DNA of 64,000 nucleotides from Bin87 sp965116565. GTDB taxonomy: Bacteria; Chloroflexota; Dehalococcoidia; Lucifugimonadales; UBA3495. Position numbers and translations under genes: made by a program. The notes beneath the pieces are model-generated. The model worked only from the letters and a program-made list of their open reading frames with translations. It was not told the DNA's origin and ran no database searches. Location: the NCBI GenBank assembly GCA_965116565.1, contig OZ220699.1, positions 3,100,001 to 3,164,000 of the forward strand. The letters run 5' to 3'. Shown in pieces: positions 1 to 8,818 of the stretch. Positions within the stretch are counted from its first letter, which is position 1. Every line of letters starts with the position of its first letter.

Positions 1-21
1 TTTGATGCTCGATACCCGGAC

Positions 22-1107
22 CTATAGGATCAACATGGCGTCGCCAAAGGAGTAAAAACGGTAGCGGCGCCGGATGGCCGAATCGTAAGCGGAAAGTATG
101 CGTTCCCGGCCGGCGAAGGCGGACACGAGCATCAGCAGGGTCGAACGGGGCAGGTGGAAATTGGTCAGCATGGCATCCACCAAAAGAAATTCGTGGCCGG
201 GGAGGATGAACAGATCGGCATTTCCCGAAGTTGCCGAAATTTCACTTTGGGCGGTTTTGCAACCTGCGACTGTAACCTTGCTGACCGCGTTGTGAGCCAC
301 ATGCTCCAACGTTCGTACCGTAGTGGTGCCGACGGCGATGATGCGATTGCCATCACGGCGAGCGCGATTGATAGCGTCGGCAGTGTCCCCGGCAAGTTCA
401 AACCATTCGGTATGGATCTTGTGCTCACCAATGTTCTCACCGTGCACGGGACGAAATGTATCGAGACCGACGTGCAGCGTCACCCAAGCCGTGTGAACCC
501 CCAGATTGCGGATGTCCGACAGCATGGCCTCCGTGAAGTGCAGACCCGCCGTAGGCGCGGCTACGCTTCCGGCCGCGTCTGCATACACCGTCTGATATCG
601 CTCGGGATCGTTCGGTTTCTCCTTAATGTAGGGAGGCAACGGCAGTTCACCCAAATTGTCCAGGCGAGACTCATCGGAAATACGAACGGTTCGCAGGCCA
701 TGTTCGTGGGTCTCCAGTATTTCCACGCGGACGGTGTCATCCAGGCCACGCTCCGAAGGTCGGCCAACCGTCGCGACTGCGCCTGCCCTCAGCCTGCGTC
801 CCGGACGACCCAGAGCCTGCCACAAACCCGGTTCCAGCCTGCGAACCAACAATACCTCCACTCTTGCGCCCGACCTCAACTCCCGCCCGTGCAACCGCGC
901 CGGAATCACCCGACTCCGGTTGAAAACCATCAAGTCGCCGGGTCTAACGTACTCGGTCAAATCCCTGAAGTTTCGATGCTCACGGGCGTCGTCATCGCGC
1001 TGGCGGTGGAGCACGAGCATCCGGGAAGAATCGCGCGGCTCGGCGGGCGACTGAGCGATCAAATCCGGGGGCAGGTGATAGTCGAAATCGCTGGTGCGAA
1101 GGGTCAT
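22..1107 (-). CDS. queA: S-adenosylmethionine:tRNA ribosyltransferase-isomerase
   Basis: This cytoplasmic enzyme moves the ribosyl part of SAM onto 7-aminomethyl-7-deazaguanine at position 34 of tRNA, making epoxyqueuosine. The 361-residue protein is full length for QueA. It opens with the family signature DFDYHLPPDLIAQSP followed by EPRDSSRMLVL, and later carries PTAGLHFT and NFHLPRSTLLMLVSAFAG, all typical QueA blocks. The stop codon lies 22 bases from the window edge, so the gene is complete. The stop of folD lies 16 nt upstream, so the two minus-strand genes probably share a transcript. Identification rests on these motifs read by eye. Confidence 0.96.
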   Translation of the reverse strand: MTLRTSDFDYHLPPDLIAQSPAEPRDSSRMLVLHRQRDDDAREHRNFRDLTEYVRPGDLMVFNRSRVIPARLHGRELRSGARVEVLLVRRLEPGLWQALGRPGRRLRAGAVATVGRPSERGLDDTVRVEILETHEHGLRTVRISDESRLDNLGELPLPPYIKEKPNDPERYQTVYADAAGSVAAPTAGLHFTEAMLSDIRNLGVHTAWVTLHVGLDTFRPVHGENIGEHKIHTEWFELAGDTADAINRARRDGNRIIAVGTTTVRTLEHVAHNAVSKVTVAGCKTAQSEISATSGNADLFILPGHEFLLVDAMLTNFHLPRSTLLMLVSAFAGRERILSAYDSAIRRRYRFYSFGDAMLIL

Positions 1108-1123
1108 GGCAGCAGTGACGGCG

Positions 1124-2014
1124 CTATGGCAGACCGACGCTAACTTGAGCCGCGTGGAGGGTGTTTTTGATCAGCATGGCCACAGTCATCGGGCCAATAC
1201 CGCCCGGAACGGGGGTAATGGCCTCCGCTTTTTTTGATACCGGGTCGAAATCAACATCCCCCACCAAACGATAACCGCGGCGCCTAGAGGAGTCCTCGAC
1301 CCGGTTGATACCGACATCAATTACGACTCCTCCCGGGCGGACCATGTCCGCGCCGATGGCACGGGGGACACCCATGGCAGCCACCAGTATGTCGGCTTCT
1401 CGCGTTATAGAGGGCAGGTCCCGGGTTCTGGTGTGGCAAACGGTTACGGTGGCGTTTCCGCCCGAGTTCCGCTGCATCAAGAGGGCCGCCAACGGCTTGC
1501 CGACGATGTTGCTGCGACCGACGATAACCACATGCTGGCCGGCAGGGTCGAATCCTGATCGGAGGAGAACCTGTTGCACTCCAGCCGGCGTGCACGGCAG
1601 GAAAGTGGGTTCCCCCCGCAGCATCCGGCCCTGACTGACGGGGTGCAGTCCGTCCACATCTTTATGAGGGTCGATCCGCTCGATGGCCGCAGCCTCGTTC
1701 AGATGATCGGGTAGAGGCAGTTGGAGCAATATACCGTGGAACTTTGGGTCGCCGTTGAGGCGGTCGATGAGCTCCCTCAGATCATCCTGGGACGATGCGG
1801 CGGAAACATTGAAGGTCTGCGAGAAGATACCTGCATCCGCGCAGGCGCGAGCTTTGTTTCGGACGTACACCGCCGAGGCCGGATCGTCGCCGACGAGCAC
1901 AGCTGCCAAGCCGGGGATTACGCCGTGCGTTTGCACCAATTGGGAGACCGCCTGGGCCACTTCCGCTCGGAGGTCGGCGGCGAGATCGTTGCCGTTCAGA
2001 ATGCGGGCTGTCAT
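1124..2014 (-). CDS. folD: Bifunctional methylenetetrahydrofolate dehydrogenase / methenyltetrahydrofolate cyclohydrolase
   Basis: FolD interconverts 5,10-methylene-, methenyl- and 10-formyl-tetrahydrofolate with NADP, supplying one-carbon units to purine, methionine and formyl-Met-tRNA synthesis. At 296 residues it has the usual length. Visible signatures are GILLQLPLPDHL in the catalytic domain, the nucleotide-binding GRSNIVGKPLAALL, and the C-terminal PVPGGIGPMTVAML. It is the first gene of a folD-queA pair. No strong ribosome binding site stands in front of the ATG at 2014, so the start is chosen from the family N-terminus (ILNGNDLAADLRAEV). Confidence 0.96.
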   Translation of the reverse strand: MTARILNGNDLAADLRAEVAQAVSQLVQTHGVIPGLAAVLVGDDPASAVYVRNKARACADAGIFSQTFNVSAASSQDDLRELIDRLNGDPKFHGILLQLPLPDHLNEAAAIERIDPHKDVDGLHPVSQGRMLRGEPTFLPCTPAGVQQVLLRSGFDPAGQHVVIVGRSNIVGKPLAALLMQRNSGGNATVTVCHTRTRDLPSITREADILVAAMGVPRAIGADMVRPGGVVIDVGINRVEDSSRRRGYRLVGDVDFDPVSKKAEAITPVPGGIGPMTVAMLIKNTLHAAQVSVGLP

Positions 2015-2233
2015 CGGATCCGTCGGTACATCTGGTGATCAGGTCGGGCACATTCGAGTCGACTTTTGCCCCGAAAACCGCGCTTCAGGTGAGCGGAGCC
2101 ACGAGAGTTCCCCGCTCTGCTTGCGGTACAAAATAAACCAAAGGTTGATTTGCCTGGCTCGTGGACGCGGAAATACCAGGTTGCCATTTCCATCATACCA
2201 CCCGGAGTGGTGCTCTCCGATGGGCTCCGGTGT

Positions 2234-2262
2234 TTGCCAACGTGAATGAATGGGCCTACAAT
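2234..2262 (+). promoter_or_regulatory. Sigma70-type promoter implying a leaderless mRNA
   Basis: TTGCCA (2234-2239), a 17-bp spacer and TACAAT (2257-2262) make a near-consensus promoter. Transcription would begin about 7 nt past the -10 box, at the ATG at 2270, so the following gene probably has no 5' leader. This also picks 2270 over the two upstream in-frame ATGs at 2246 and 2261. Confidence 0.65.
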
Positions 2263-2269
2263 GCCGGCC

Positions 2270-3205
2270 ATGCGTATCGTGTCTTTGCTGCCAAGCGCAA
2301 CCGAGATTGTGTTTGCGTTGGGCCTCGGGGATTCACTGGTCGGTGTATCCCACATGTGTGACTATCCCGAGGAGGCTCGAGGATTGCCGGTGGTGAGCCG
2401 CAGCATTCGGAGCAAGTCCCACCTTTCCAGCGCGGAGATAGACGCCATAATCCAGCAGGCTAGGGCCACCGGGAATCCGCTATACATCATTGATGGCGAC
2501 TTGCTCCGGAAATTGCGGCCGGACGTGATATTGACCCAGGAACTGTGCGAGGTCTGCGCAGTGGGGGCAGGATCGGTGTTTGAAACTGCAGCGAAGGCGC
2601 TGGATTACACGCCGGAGATTCTGAGCATACGCCCGGCTGGTTTAGAGGACATATTCAATAACATTCAGCGAATCGGCGAAGCCGCTGGAGTTCCACACCA
2701 GGCCGATAACCTGCTGAAACAGCTAAGAAACCGCACCGAATACGTCGCAGAGCGCGCCGCAGACCGACGCCGACCCAAGGTGTTTTGCATCGACTGGCTG
2801 GAACCGCTGCGCAACACTGGGCAGTGGACGCCGGAACTCGTGGAAATCGCCGGCGGAGAAGAAGGTCTAGCCGAAAAATGGGGCAAGTCGCGCGAGGTCG
2901 GATGGGACGAGGTGCTGGATTATCAGCCCGACTATGTCATGGTTATGCCGTGTGCATTCAACATGGACCGAACCATCGCCGAGACGGCGCGCCTGGCCGG
3001 TCGCGAGGAATGGAATTCGCTTGACGCCGTCAAATCCGGCAGGGTCTTTTTGTTCGACGGCCAGATCCCCAGCCGGCACGGCCCCCGGGTGGTGGACGTT
3101 ATCGAGGGACTCGCGGAAGCCATGCGTCCCCGGGTATTCGATGGGTTGACACGTCCGGGGATATTCCGGCCATCCGCGGCAACACAACCGGCGGCTTCCA
3201 GATAA
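2270..3205 (+). CDS. Cobalamin-binding / periplasmic-binding-protein-like family (BtuF-like)
   Basis: The 311-residue protein begins MRIVSLLPSATEIVFALG, the standard opening of the BtuF-like cobalamin-binding proteins, and shows the two-lobe pattern of class III substrate-binding proteins: ILTQELCEVCAV in lobe 1, then VFCIDWLEPL and DYVMVMPCAFNM in lobe 2. No signal peptide or lipobox is visible, which suggests a cytosolic location; such leaderless members are common and their ligand is usually unproven. No cobalamin riboswitch is seen upstream and no btuC/btuD transporter genes follow. Start chosen from the promoter spacing and family N-terminus. Next come a small unknown protein and a Rieske protein, spaced closely enough to be one operon. 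Confidence 0.8.
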   Translation: MRIVSLLPSATEIVFALGLGDSLVGVSHMCDYPEEARGLPVVSRSIRSKSHLSSAEIDAIIQQARATGNPLYIIDGDLLRKLRPDVILTQELCEVCAVGAGSVFETAAKALDYTPEILSIRPAGLEDIFNNIQRIGEAAGVPHQADNLLKQLRNRTEYVAERAADRRRPKVFCIDWLEPLRNTGQWTPELVEIAGGEEGLAEKWGKSREVGWDEVLDYQPDYVMVMPCAFNMDRTIAETARLAGREEWNSLDAVKSGRVFLFDGQIPSRHGPRVVDVIEGLAEAMRPRVFDGLTRPGIFRPSAATQPAASR

Positions 3206-3229
3206 CACGACAAACGGAGGGACGCACCA

Positions 3230-3535
3230 ATGGGTCTTTACATGGTGTCGCTGGAACACGCCCCAGAGCGGTGCCCGGGCGTAGATTTAGGTGTAAGGGA
3301 CCGGGTATTGCGCATGTCCGCGGAGTTGACGACAACACTGTCCAATCGCGGATGTGAATTTCGAGGCGGTTGGGTCGGCAAGTCCTCTCATCAAACATGG
3401 TTGATTCTCGACGGGCCGGACGCGCACGCCATCGACGACGCGGTCATAGACATGGGCCTGGCGACGTGGAACAAAACGGCGATTTTACCGATCATCACGA
3501 TGGACGAGGCGTTCGGCGGGTTGCCCACCGATTAA
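3230..3535 (+). CDS. Small conserved-looking protein, probable ferredoxin-like alpha/beta fold
   Basis: This 101-residue protein is not firmly recognised. It is preceded by a good ribosome binding site (GGAGGG, 8 nt from the ATG) and lies 24 nt after the cobalamin-binding-like gene. The sequence reads YMVSLEHAPERCPG, a helix, GGWVGKSSHQTWLILDGPD, a second helix and TAILPIITMDEAF. This beta-alpha-beta-beta-alpha-beta order resembles small dimeric alpha-beta barrel proteins of the DUF3303 kind, which is an inference from pattern only. There is no signal peptide or membrane segment. Confidence 0.7.
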   Translation: MGLYMVSLEHAPERCPGVDLGVRDRVLRMSAELTTTLSNRGCEFRGGWVGKSSHQTWLILDGPDAHAIDDAVIDMGLATWNKTAILPIITMDEAFGGLPTD

Positions 3536-3554
3536 CCCTCTCAGGAGTAACCCC

Positions 3555-3989
3555 ATGAGCGACAACATATACCACCGTCGCCGGCGCATGTACACTGACC
3601 CGGCGGATATCGGACAGAACAAGATGGCCCCGGCGCGCCAGGTCGACATTGGCGGAGCGGGAGATTTCCCGACATTACCGGCACGGGTCAGACTGGAAAA
3701 CGGCGAAGAGTACTGGCTGGCGAAAGGCAGGGACGGAAACTTTCGCCTGCTATCCATGGTGTGCCCACACGCTTTCGGCAGGGTGGTCAAGTGGGACAAG
3801 AGCTTTTTGTGTCCGGACCACGGTTGGCGATTTGAGGAGAGCCAGGGTGTCTGCGTGAACGGACCGCGGGCGCAGCTCTTCTATCATGAGGTGCAGGTGC
3901 AGAACGGTCGGTTGATCGCGCGTATTCCGGCGGATAACGACCCGTCGGTCACGCACGCGCCGCCACCGGCGTGGGCGGTGCCGAAGTGA
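3555..3989 (+). CDS. Rieske [2Fe-2S] domain protein
   Basis: This small (144-residue) soluble electron-transfer protein has a Rieske centre: the motif CPHAFGRVVKW followed by CPDHGWRF gives the Cys-x-His and Cys-x2-His ligand pairs of a [2Fe-2S] cluster at about residues 75-96. The protein has no membrane segment or Tat signal, so it is closer to the ferredoxin or small-subunit Rieske proteins of oxygenases and nitrite reductases than to the bc1 subunit. A ribosome binding site (AGGAG) lies 7 nt before the ATG. Its partner is not evident; the upstream neighbours are the BtuF-like protein and a 101-residue unknown. Confidence 0.88.
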   Translation: MSDNIYHRRRRMYTDPADIGQNKMAPARQVDIGGAGDFPTLPARVRLENGEEYWLAKGRDGNFRLLSMVCPHAFGRVVKWDKSFLCPDHGWRFEESQGVCVNGPRAQLFYHEVQVQNGRLIARIPADNDPSVTHAPPPAWAVPK

Positions 3990-4080
3990 TCAGGGACGCG
4001 GTCTCTGGCCGATAACTCACCCAGCAACGTATAAGTACAAAGAATCGGGTTTCGCATAACCAAAAGGAACGACTTCAACG

Positions 4081-5913
4081 TTGAGGAATAAAACGGTTTT
4101 AGCATCACTTTTTGTCGTCATTTTGTTGGCGATGGGAGCCGGCGGCGCAACTCAGGTCTCTGCCCAGGGAAACCCTCCCGCACCCGCCAAGCCCCAGGCT
4201 GAGTCTGGACCCAACGCAGGTGAAGTTGTAGTTTCCTGGGAGAGCGTTCCCGAAGCCAGATTTTACGTCCTCACCTGGATTTCTCAGGAAGATTTCCAAG
4301 CGGCGAACGATGCGGGTGAGGAATGGCGGGATTACCTGACCTACATGAGCGTCCGCAACACGGGACAGACCTCACGAACCATCACCGGTCTAAAGTCGGG
4401 CCACACGTATTGGTTCGCCGTTGCGAGCAGCGCTAAGCGTTTCGGTTCACCGGCCTGGTCGCCGTGGTCCGACGCGCTGATGCTGGACACTTGTTCCGGC
4501 GACCGGGAAGCGCTGGTAGCCTTGTATGAGGCGACCAACGGCGACAGATGGCAGAACGATTTAAACTGGCTCACCGATGAGCCCATCGGTACCTGGTTCG
4601 GCGTGTCCACTGACCGGGACGGTTGCGTGGTGGTTCTTTACGTGGACAGTAACACCCTGAGCGGTGAGTTGCCGCCCGAGTTGGGCAATCTGACCAGACT
4701 GGAAACACTGGACCTGGATGGCAACCGTATCACCGGGAAGATACCGGCTGAAATTGGCAAGCTCACCAATTTAACCGTGCTGTCGCTTGATCACAATCGA
4801 TTGAGCGGGCCGATACCGCCCGAGCTGGGTTACCTCAAAAACCTTACCGATCTGGAGTTGTGGAACAACGAACTGACCGGTGTAATACCGCCCGAGATAC
4901 TTGGCCTCGAAAACCTGAAGTCTCTTGACCTGGACAACAACAAGCTGACCGGAGAGATACCGGCTGAGTTGGGCAGTCTTGACACCCTTGGCGCGCTGTG
5001 GCTCGGCAATAACGACCTCACCGGCGAGATACCGGCCGAACTGGGCAATCTGTCCGGACTCTACTGGTTGGGCCTGTACGAGAATGAGCTGGACGGGGAA
5101 ATACCGGTCGAGTTGGGCGAGTTAACCAATCTGAGGGGGCTGTTCCTCCATGAAAATCAACTGACCGGGGAGATACCGGCCGAGTTCGGCAGTCTCGAGG
5201 AACTGTGGTATTTGTACCTCCGCAACAACCGGCTGACCGGCGCGATCCCGCCCGAGCTGGGCAACCTGGTAAATTTGGAGGCGATGACCCTTCGCAACAA
5301 TCGGCTGTCCGGCAAGATACCGGCTCAGTTGGGCGACCTGGAAAATCTGGAGAGCTTGTACCTTTCCGCTAACCGGCTGGAGGGAACGATTCCCGCCGAA
5401 TTGGGCAAGTTAACCAAGTTGGAGCGTTTGCAGTTGAGCAGCAACCGGCTGGAGGAAACGATTCCCGCCGAATTGGGCAACCTGCAAAAGCTGGAGGAAC
5501 TCCGCCTTCGTGAAAATGAACTGACAGGTTCAATCCCAACTGAACTGGGGGAGTTGATTAAGTTGAAAGTCCTGGACTTCAACCGGAATCAGTTGAGCGG
5601 ACAGATACCCGGAGAGTTGGGCAACCTGGAGAATCTGGAGGAGCTGCACCTGGACAACAACATGCTCATGGGTGAGATTCCGCCGGAGCTGGGCCAATTG
5701 TCCAAACTCGAGCAGCTGCACCTGGATACCAACCAGTTGGAAGGCGGAATACCGTCAGAGCTGACCAACCTGACCGAGTTGACGCTGCTGTACGTCGCCC
5801 GGAACGCCGGGCTGACAGGCTGCGTACCGGCAGAGCTCATGCGCGTGGACGAGCACGACTTCACACTCGCTGGCCTCGATTTCTGCGCATCGGACGAGAC
5901 CGGGTCGAATTAG
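4081..5913 (+). CDS. Secreted leucine-rich-repeat protein with a fibronectin type III-like domain
   Basis: This 610-residue protein probably starts at TTG 4081, with AAGGAAC upstream. Residues 1-29 form a signal peptide ending VSAQ. A fibronectin-III-like module (WESVPEARFYVLTW to YWFAVASS) spans about residues 35-135. A cap of the plant LRR N-terminal type follows (DREALVALYEATNGDRWQ, NWL, then IGTWFGV). Then come 16 LRRs of 24 residues with the plant-specific consensus IPxELGxLxxLxxLxLxxNxLxG, and a degenerate seventeenth that ends in a C-terminal cap with Cys residues (GCVPAEL, LDFCAS). There is no LPxTG or membrane anchor, so it is likely released or held on the surface by other means. 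Ligand unknown; such proteins bind proteins or glycans. Confidence 0.9.
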   Translation: MRNKTVLASLFVVILLAMGAGGATQVSAQGNPPAPAKPQAESGPNAGEVVVSWESVPEARFYVLTWISQEDFQAANDAGEEWRDYLTYMSVRNTGQTSRTITGLKSGHTYWFAVASSAKRFGSPAWSPWSDALMLDTCSGDREALVALYEATNGDRWQNDLNWLTDEPIGTWFGVSTDRDGCVVVLYVDSNTLSGELPPELGNLTRLETLDLDGNRITGKIPAEIGKLTNLTVLSLDHNRLSGPIPPELGYLKNLTDLELWNNELTGVIPPEILGLENLKSLDLDNNKLTGEIPAELGSLDTLGALWLGNNDLTGEIPAELGNLSGLYWLGLYENELDGEIPVELGELTNLRGLFLHENQLTGEIPAEFGSLEELWYLYLRNNRLTGAIPPELGNLVNLEAMTLRNNRLSGKIPAQLGDLENLESLYLSANRLEGTIPAELGKLTKLERLQLSSNRLEETIPAELGNLQKLEELRLRENELTGSIPTELGELIKLKVLDFNRNQLSGQIPGELGNLENLEELHLDNNMLMGEIPPELGQLSKLEQLHLDTNQLEGGIPSELTNLTELTLLYVARNAGLTGCVPAELMRVDEHDFTLAGLDFCASDETGSN

Positions 5914-5925
5914 GTCGTTGGGGCC

Positions 5926-5948
5926 GGAGCGCGAATGTCTCGCGCTCC
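5926..5948 (+). terminator. Hairpin after the LRR gene
   Basis: GGAGCGCGA, a 5-nt loop and TCGCGCTCC form a perfect 9-bp stem 12 nt after the stop codon. No T-run follows, so it may terminate weakly or just protect the mRNA 3' end. Confidence 0.5.
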
Positions 5949-6017
5949 CGCGTGCAGTTTGGTGTTGATTACCAGTTTATAATGGTTATCAAATTTGAGC
6001 GATACGCCGGTTTTCTG

Positions 6018-6046
6018 TTGACACGGTGTTGCGGGTAAATTAAACT
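6018..6046 (+). promoter_or_regulatory. Promoter of the DUF1800-DUF1501-NHL operon
   Basis: TTGACA (6018-6023), a 17-bp spacer and TAAACT (6041-6046) lie about 80 nt upstream of the DUF1800 start. The -35 box is perfect; the -10 box matches 4 of 6. Confidence 0.6.
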
Positions 6047-6125
6047 GTCCGCAAAACGTGAGTCGCTCGGGCGCGGTTGCCCGTCTGCGGCTTTGGGAAA
6101 GAAAAACACAGGAAGGAGGCATAGG

Positions 6126-7526
6126 ATGTCACATAAAGATGACCTGGCATTGATGGCCCACCTGATGCGGCGCGCCGGCTTCGGCGCCAACCGCGCTGAG
6201 TTGGAACGTTGCGTTGCCCAGGGTTACGAAGCCACTGTGGAAGAGCTGTTGAATCCGCCTACGGAGAACGAGGGCGGCAAGATGGCGCTGTTGCTGCGGT
6301 ATCACCCCAGCTTCTTGCTCCCCGGCGGCGTCCCCTTCTCCGGACAGGCGAACTGGATGTACAACATGGTATCCAGCGACCGGCCGTTGGAAGAGAAGAT
6401 GACCCTGTTCTGGCACCACGTGTTCGCCACCGGCAACTCGAAGGTGGACAACTGTGACCAGTTGCTCGAGCAGATCGACATGCTCCGTGAGAATGGCATG
6501 GGCAACTATCGCGACATTCTCATTGAGTTGTCCAAGAACCCTGCCATGATCTTCTGGCTGGACAACAATGAGAACCACCGAGACGCCGTGAACGAGAACT
6601 GGGGCCGCGAACTCCTGGAACTGTTCTCCATGGGCGTTTCCAACTACACCGAGGTTGACGTTCGCGAGTGCTCACGGGCCTTCACCGGCTGGACCATCCA
6701 GGCCAAGCTGCCCCGCGCTCCCTATGGACGCTACCCCTGGAAGTTCACCTACAACGAAGCCGACCACGACTTCGGCGAAAAGACCTTCCTGGGCCGCACC
6801 GGCAATTTTGATGGCGAAGACATCATCGACATCATCCTGGAAGAGCCGGCGACCTCCCGCTTCATCTGCCGCCACCTCTACAACTTCTTCGTCGCCGACG
6901 AGCCCCAGGTTCCCGCCTGGACCATTGAGCCGGCCCGGGACGAGGACGCGCTGGAAGAGATGATGGACGTGTTCGAGCAATCCGGCTTCGAGGTGAAGGC
7001 CGTGCTGCGCCACATGTTCCTCTCGCAGTGGTTCAAGGACGCCCGCTACCAGAAGATTAAGAGCCCGGCCGAAGTGGTCGCCGGCACCCTGCGGATGGTC
7101 GGTCTCTTCGAGAACCCGGATCCCGGTGTCCTGAACATCGGCAAGGAGCCCACCTACATGGGCCAGTCCATCCTGGACCCGCCGTCGGTGGAAGGCTGGC
7201 ACACCGGCCTGGAGTGGATCAACTCCGGCGCGCTGTTGGCCCGCATCAACTTCGTGGCTGACCGGGTATCCAACCCCGACCTGCCCGGGATGCGCGACAT
7301 CATCGACAACATGGAAGCGGAAGGCGTAACCACCGCCGATCACCTGCTGGACGCCTGCACCGACTACATGGGCTTCGTGGAGTTGAGCGAAGAGACCCGC
7401 GGCCAGTTGGCTGAGCACGTCCGCGCCGGCGGCGACGTCAACTGGGGCGACCGTACCGCCACTGCGACCCGCGTGGGCGAGACGATGGCCCTGATCAGTG
7501 CCACCACCGAGTTCCAGTTCGGCTAA
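6126..7526 (+). CDS. DUF1800 family protein
   Basis: This 466-residue member of DUF1800 starts at ATG 6126 behind AAGGAGG. Characteristic blocks are HLMRRAGFGANRAELER at the N-terminus, MTLFWHHVFATGNSK, NWGRELLELFSMGV, ECSRAFTGWTI and the C-terminal PPSVEGWHTGLEWI. The biochemical role of the family is unknown; it is nearly always paired with DUF1501, as here. Unlike most members this one shows no Tat or Sec signal, so it appears cytoplasmic. Codon use is strongly biased to C- and G-ending codons, like metK and ahcY in this window, which suggests high expression. Confidence 0.93.
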   Translation: MSHKDDLALMAHLMRRAGFGANRAELERCVAQGYEATVEELLNPPTENEGGKMALLLRYHPSFLLPGGVPFSGQANWMYNMVSSDRPLEEKMTLFWHHVFATGNSKVDNCDQLLEQIDMLRENGMGNYRDILIELSKNPAMIFWLDNNENHRDAVNENWGRELLELFSMGVSNYTEVDVRECSRAFTGWTIQAKLPRAPYGRYPWKFTYNEADHDFGEKTFLGRTGNFDGEDIIDIILEEPATSRFICRHLYNFFVADEPQVPAWTIEPARDEDALEEMMDVFEQSGFEVKAVLRHMFLSQWFKDARYQKIKSPAEVVAGTLRMVGLFENPDPGVLNIGKEPTYMGQSILDPPSVEGWHTGLEWINSGALLARINFVADRVSNPDLPGMRDIIDNMEAEGVTTADHLLDACTDYMGFVELSEETRGQLAEHVRAGGDVNWGDRTATATRVGETMALISATTEFQFG

Positions 7527-7535
7527 GAGAAGACG

Positions 7536-7560
7536 CGTCGGGCTGGGATCCAGCCCGACG
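7536..7560 (+). other. Perfect intercistronic hairpin
   Basis: CGTCGGGCTG, a 5-nt loop and CAGCCCGACG form a perfect 10-bp stem between the DUF1800 and DUF1501 genes. There is no T-run, so it is more likely an mRNA processing or stability element than a terminator. Confidence 0.7.
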
Positions 7561-7608
7561 ACCACATCGACCGAACCGCTACAAAAAACTTATCAAGGAG
7601 CATACACA

Positions 7609-8739
7609 ATGACCTCCACTAAAAAAGATCCGGTCATCGTGGTCCTGCAGCTCACCGGCGGCAACGACTATTTCAACACGGTGATCCCCTACAACGATTC
7701 GTTGTACTACGACAATCGGCCTTCCATCCGTTACGAGCGGGAAGACATCATCCCCGTAAATGACGAGATCGGTTTCATGCCGACGATGGGTCCCATCAAA
7801 GAAATGTTCGACGATGGGAAGGTCGCCGTCATCCACGGGATAGGCTACGCCGACAGCCCACGCTCGCACTTCCGCAGCATGGACATCTGGCACACCTGTG
7901 AGCCGGACAAGGTTGGCACCGAGGGCTGGGCTGGTCGCGTCGCCCGCGAGCTGGACCCCAACAAAGAAAACGTCCTGACTGCCATCAACTTCGGCCATGG
8001 CCTGCCTCGCGCGCTGGCAGTCCCGGGCGTCCCCGTCGCCGCCATTGCCGACCTGAGCACCTATGGTCTGCTCACCGGTATCGCTGACGTCGACCAGCGC
8101 TCGAAGGCTCTGGACCTGTTCTCCAAGATGTACTCCCCCACCGTGGGCGGCAGCTTCGTAAACGACTACCTGCGCTCCACTGGCACCGACGCCATGGTTG
8201 GCGCCGACATTGTCAAGGTTGCGCCGGAGCAGTACTCCAGCAACGTTGAATATCCCAACAGCCCCATCGCCATGCACCTGCGTGACATTGCCCAGGTATA
8301 CATGGCCGATCTCGGCACCAAGATCTTCTACACCCAGCACGGCAGCTTTGACACCCATGCCGGTGAGGCCGCGGCCCACCCAGTGCTGTGGAAGGAAGTT
8401 TCCGAGGCAGTGAGCGCCTTCTTCCAGGACATGCAGGAGCACAACACCGGCGAGAACATCGTCATGTACCTGTTCTCCGAGTTCGGACGCCGGGTCCGCG
8501 ACAACGGCTCCGGAACTGACCACGGCGCAGCCGGCGCTGCTTTCGTCATCGGCGATCCCGTTAAGGGCGGTTTCTACGGTGAGTATCCTTCCCGGAAGGC
8601 CGAGGACCTGGAACAGGGCGACCTGGTTCCCAATTACGATTTCCGCGGCGCCTACTCGACCATCGTCGAGGACTGGATGCGCATGGACGCCAACCCCATC
8701 GTAAACGGGACCTTCCCCAAGCTGGACCTCATCAAGTAA
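7609..8739 (+). CDS. DUF1501 family protein
   Basis: This 376-residue DUF1501 protein belongs to the sulfatase/alkaline-phosphatase-like superfamily by fold. Start at ATG 7609 behind AAGGAG. Signature blocks are VLQLTGGNDYFNTVIPY, DSPRSHFRSMDIWHT, FYTQHGSFDTHAGE and FSEFGRRVRDNGSGTDHG. The His and Asp residues in the last two could form a metal site, which is inference. Most relatives carry a Tat signal; this one starts directly at MTSTKKDPVIVVLQLTGG and so looks cytoplasmic, matching its DUF1800 partner. It lies between two intercistronic hairpins. Confidence 0.93.
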   Translation: MTSTKKDPVIVVLQLTGGNDYFNTVIPYNDSLYYDNRPSIRYEREDIIPVNDEIGFMPTMGPIKEMFDDGKVAVIHGIGYADSPRSHFRSMDIWHTCEPDKVGTEGWAGRVARELDPNKENVLTAINFGHGLPRALAVPGVPVAAIADLSTYGLLTGIADVDQRSKALDLFSKMYSPTVGGSFVNDYLRSTGTDAMVGADIVKVAPEQYSSNVEYPNSPIAMHLRDIAQVYMADLGTKIFYTQHGSFDTHAGEAAAHPVLWKEVSEAVSAFFQDMQEHNTGENIVMYLFSEFGRRVRDNGSGTDHGAAGAAFVIGDPVKGGFYGEYPSRKAEDLEQGDLVPNYDFRGAYSTIVEDWMRMDANPIVNGTFPKLDLIK

Positions 8740-8760
8740 CGAACCGACGGTACAGCGAAA

Positions 8761-8788
8761 TGCGGCGCGACCGTCCGGTTGCGCCGCA
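8761..8788 (+). other. Intercistronic hairpin, 12-bp stem
   Basis: TGCGGCGCGACC, loop GTCC and GGTTGCGCCGCA pair over 12 bp with a single G-T pair, between the DUF1501 and NHL genes. It is not followed by a T-run. Confidence 0.7.
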
Positions 8789-8818
8789 ACCAACAGAGTA
8801 TAGACAGGAGGATCCACT

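Noticed and set aside
154..1143. 329-codon plus-strand frame
   Set aside because: It is the antisense shadow of queA, which has unmistakable family motifs.
2090..2260. Possible cobalamin riboswitch before the BtuF-like gene
   Set aside because: The conserved B12 box is not found, and the promoter sits so near the start codon that no leader remains.
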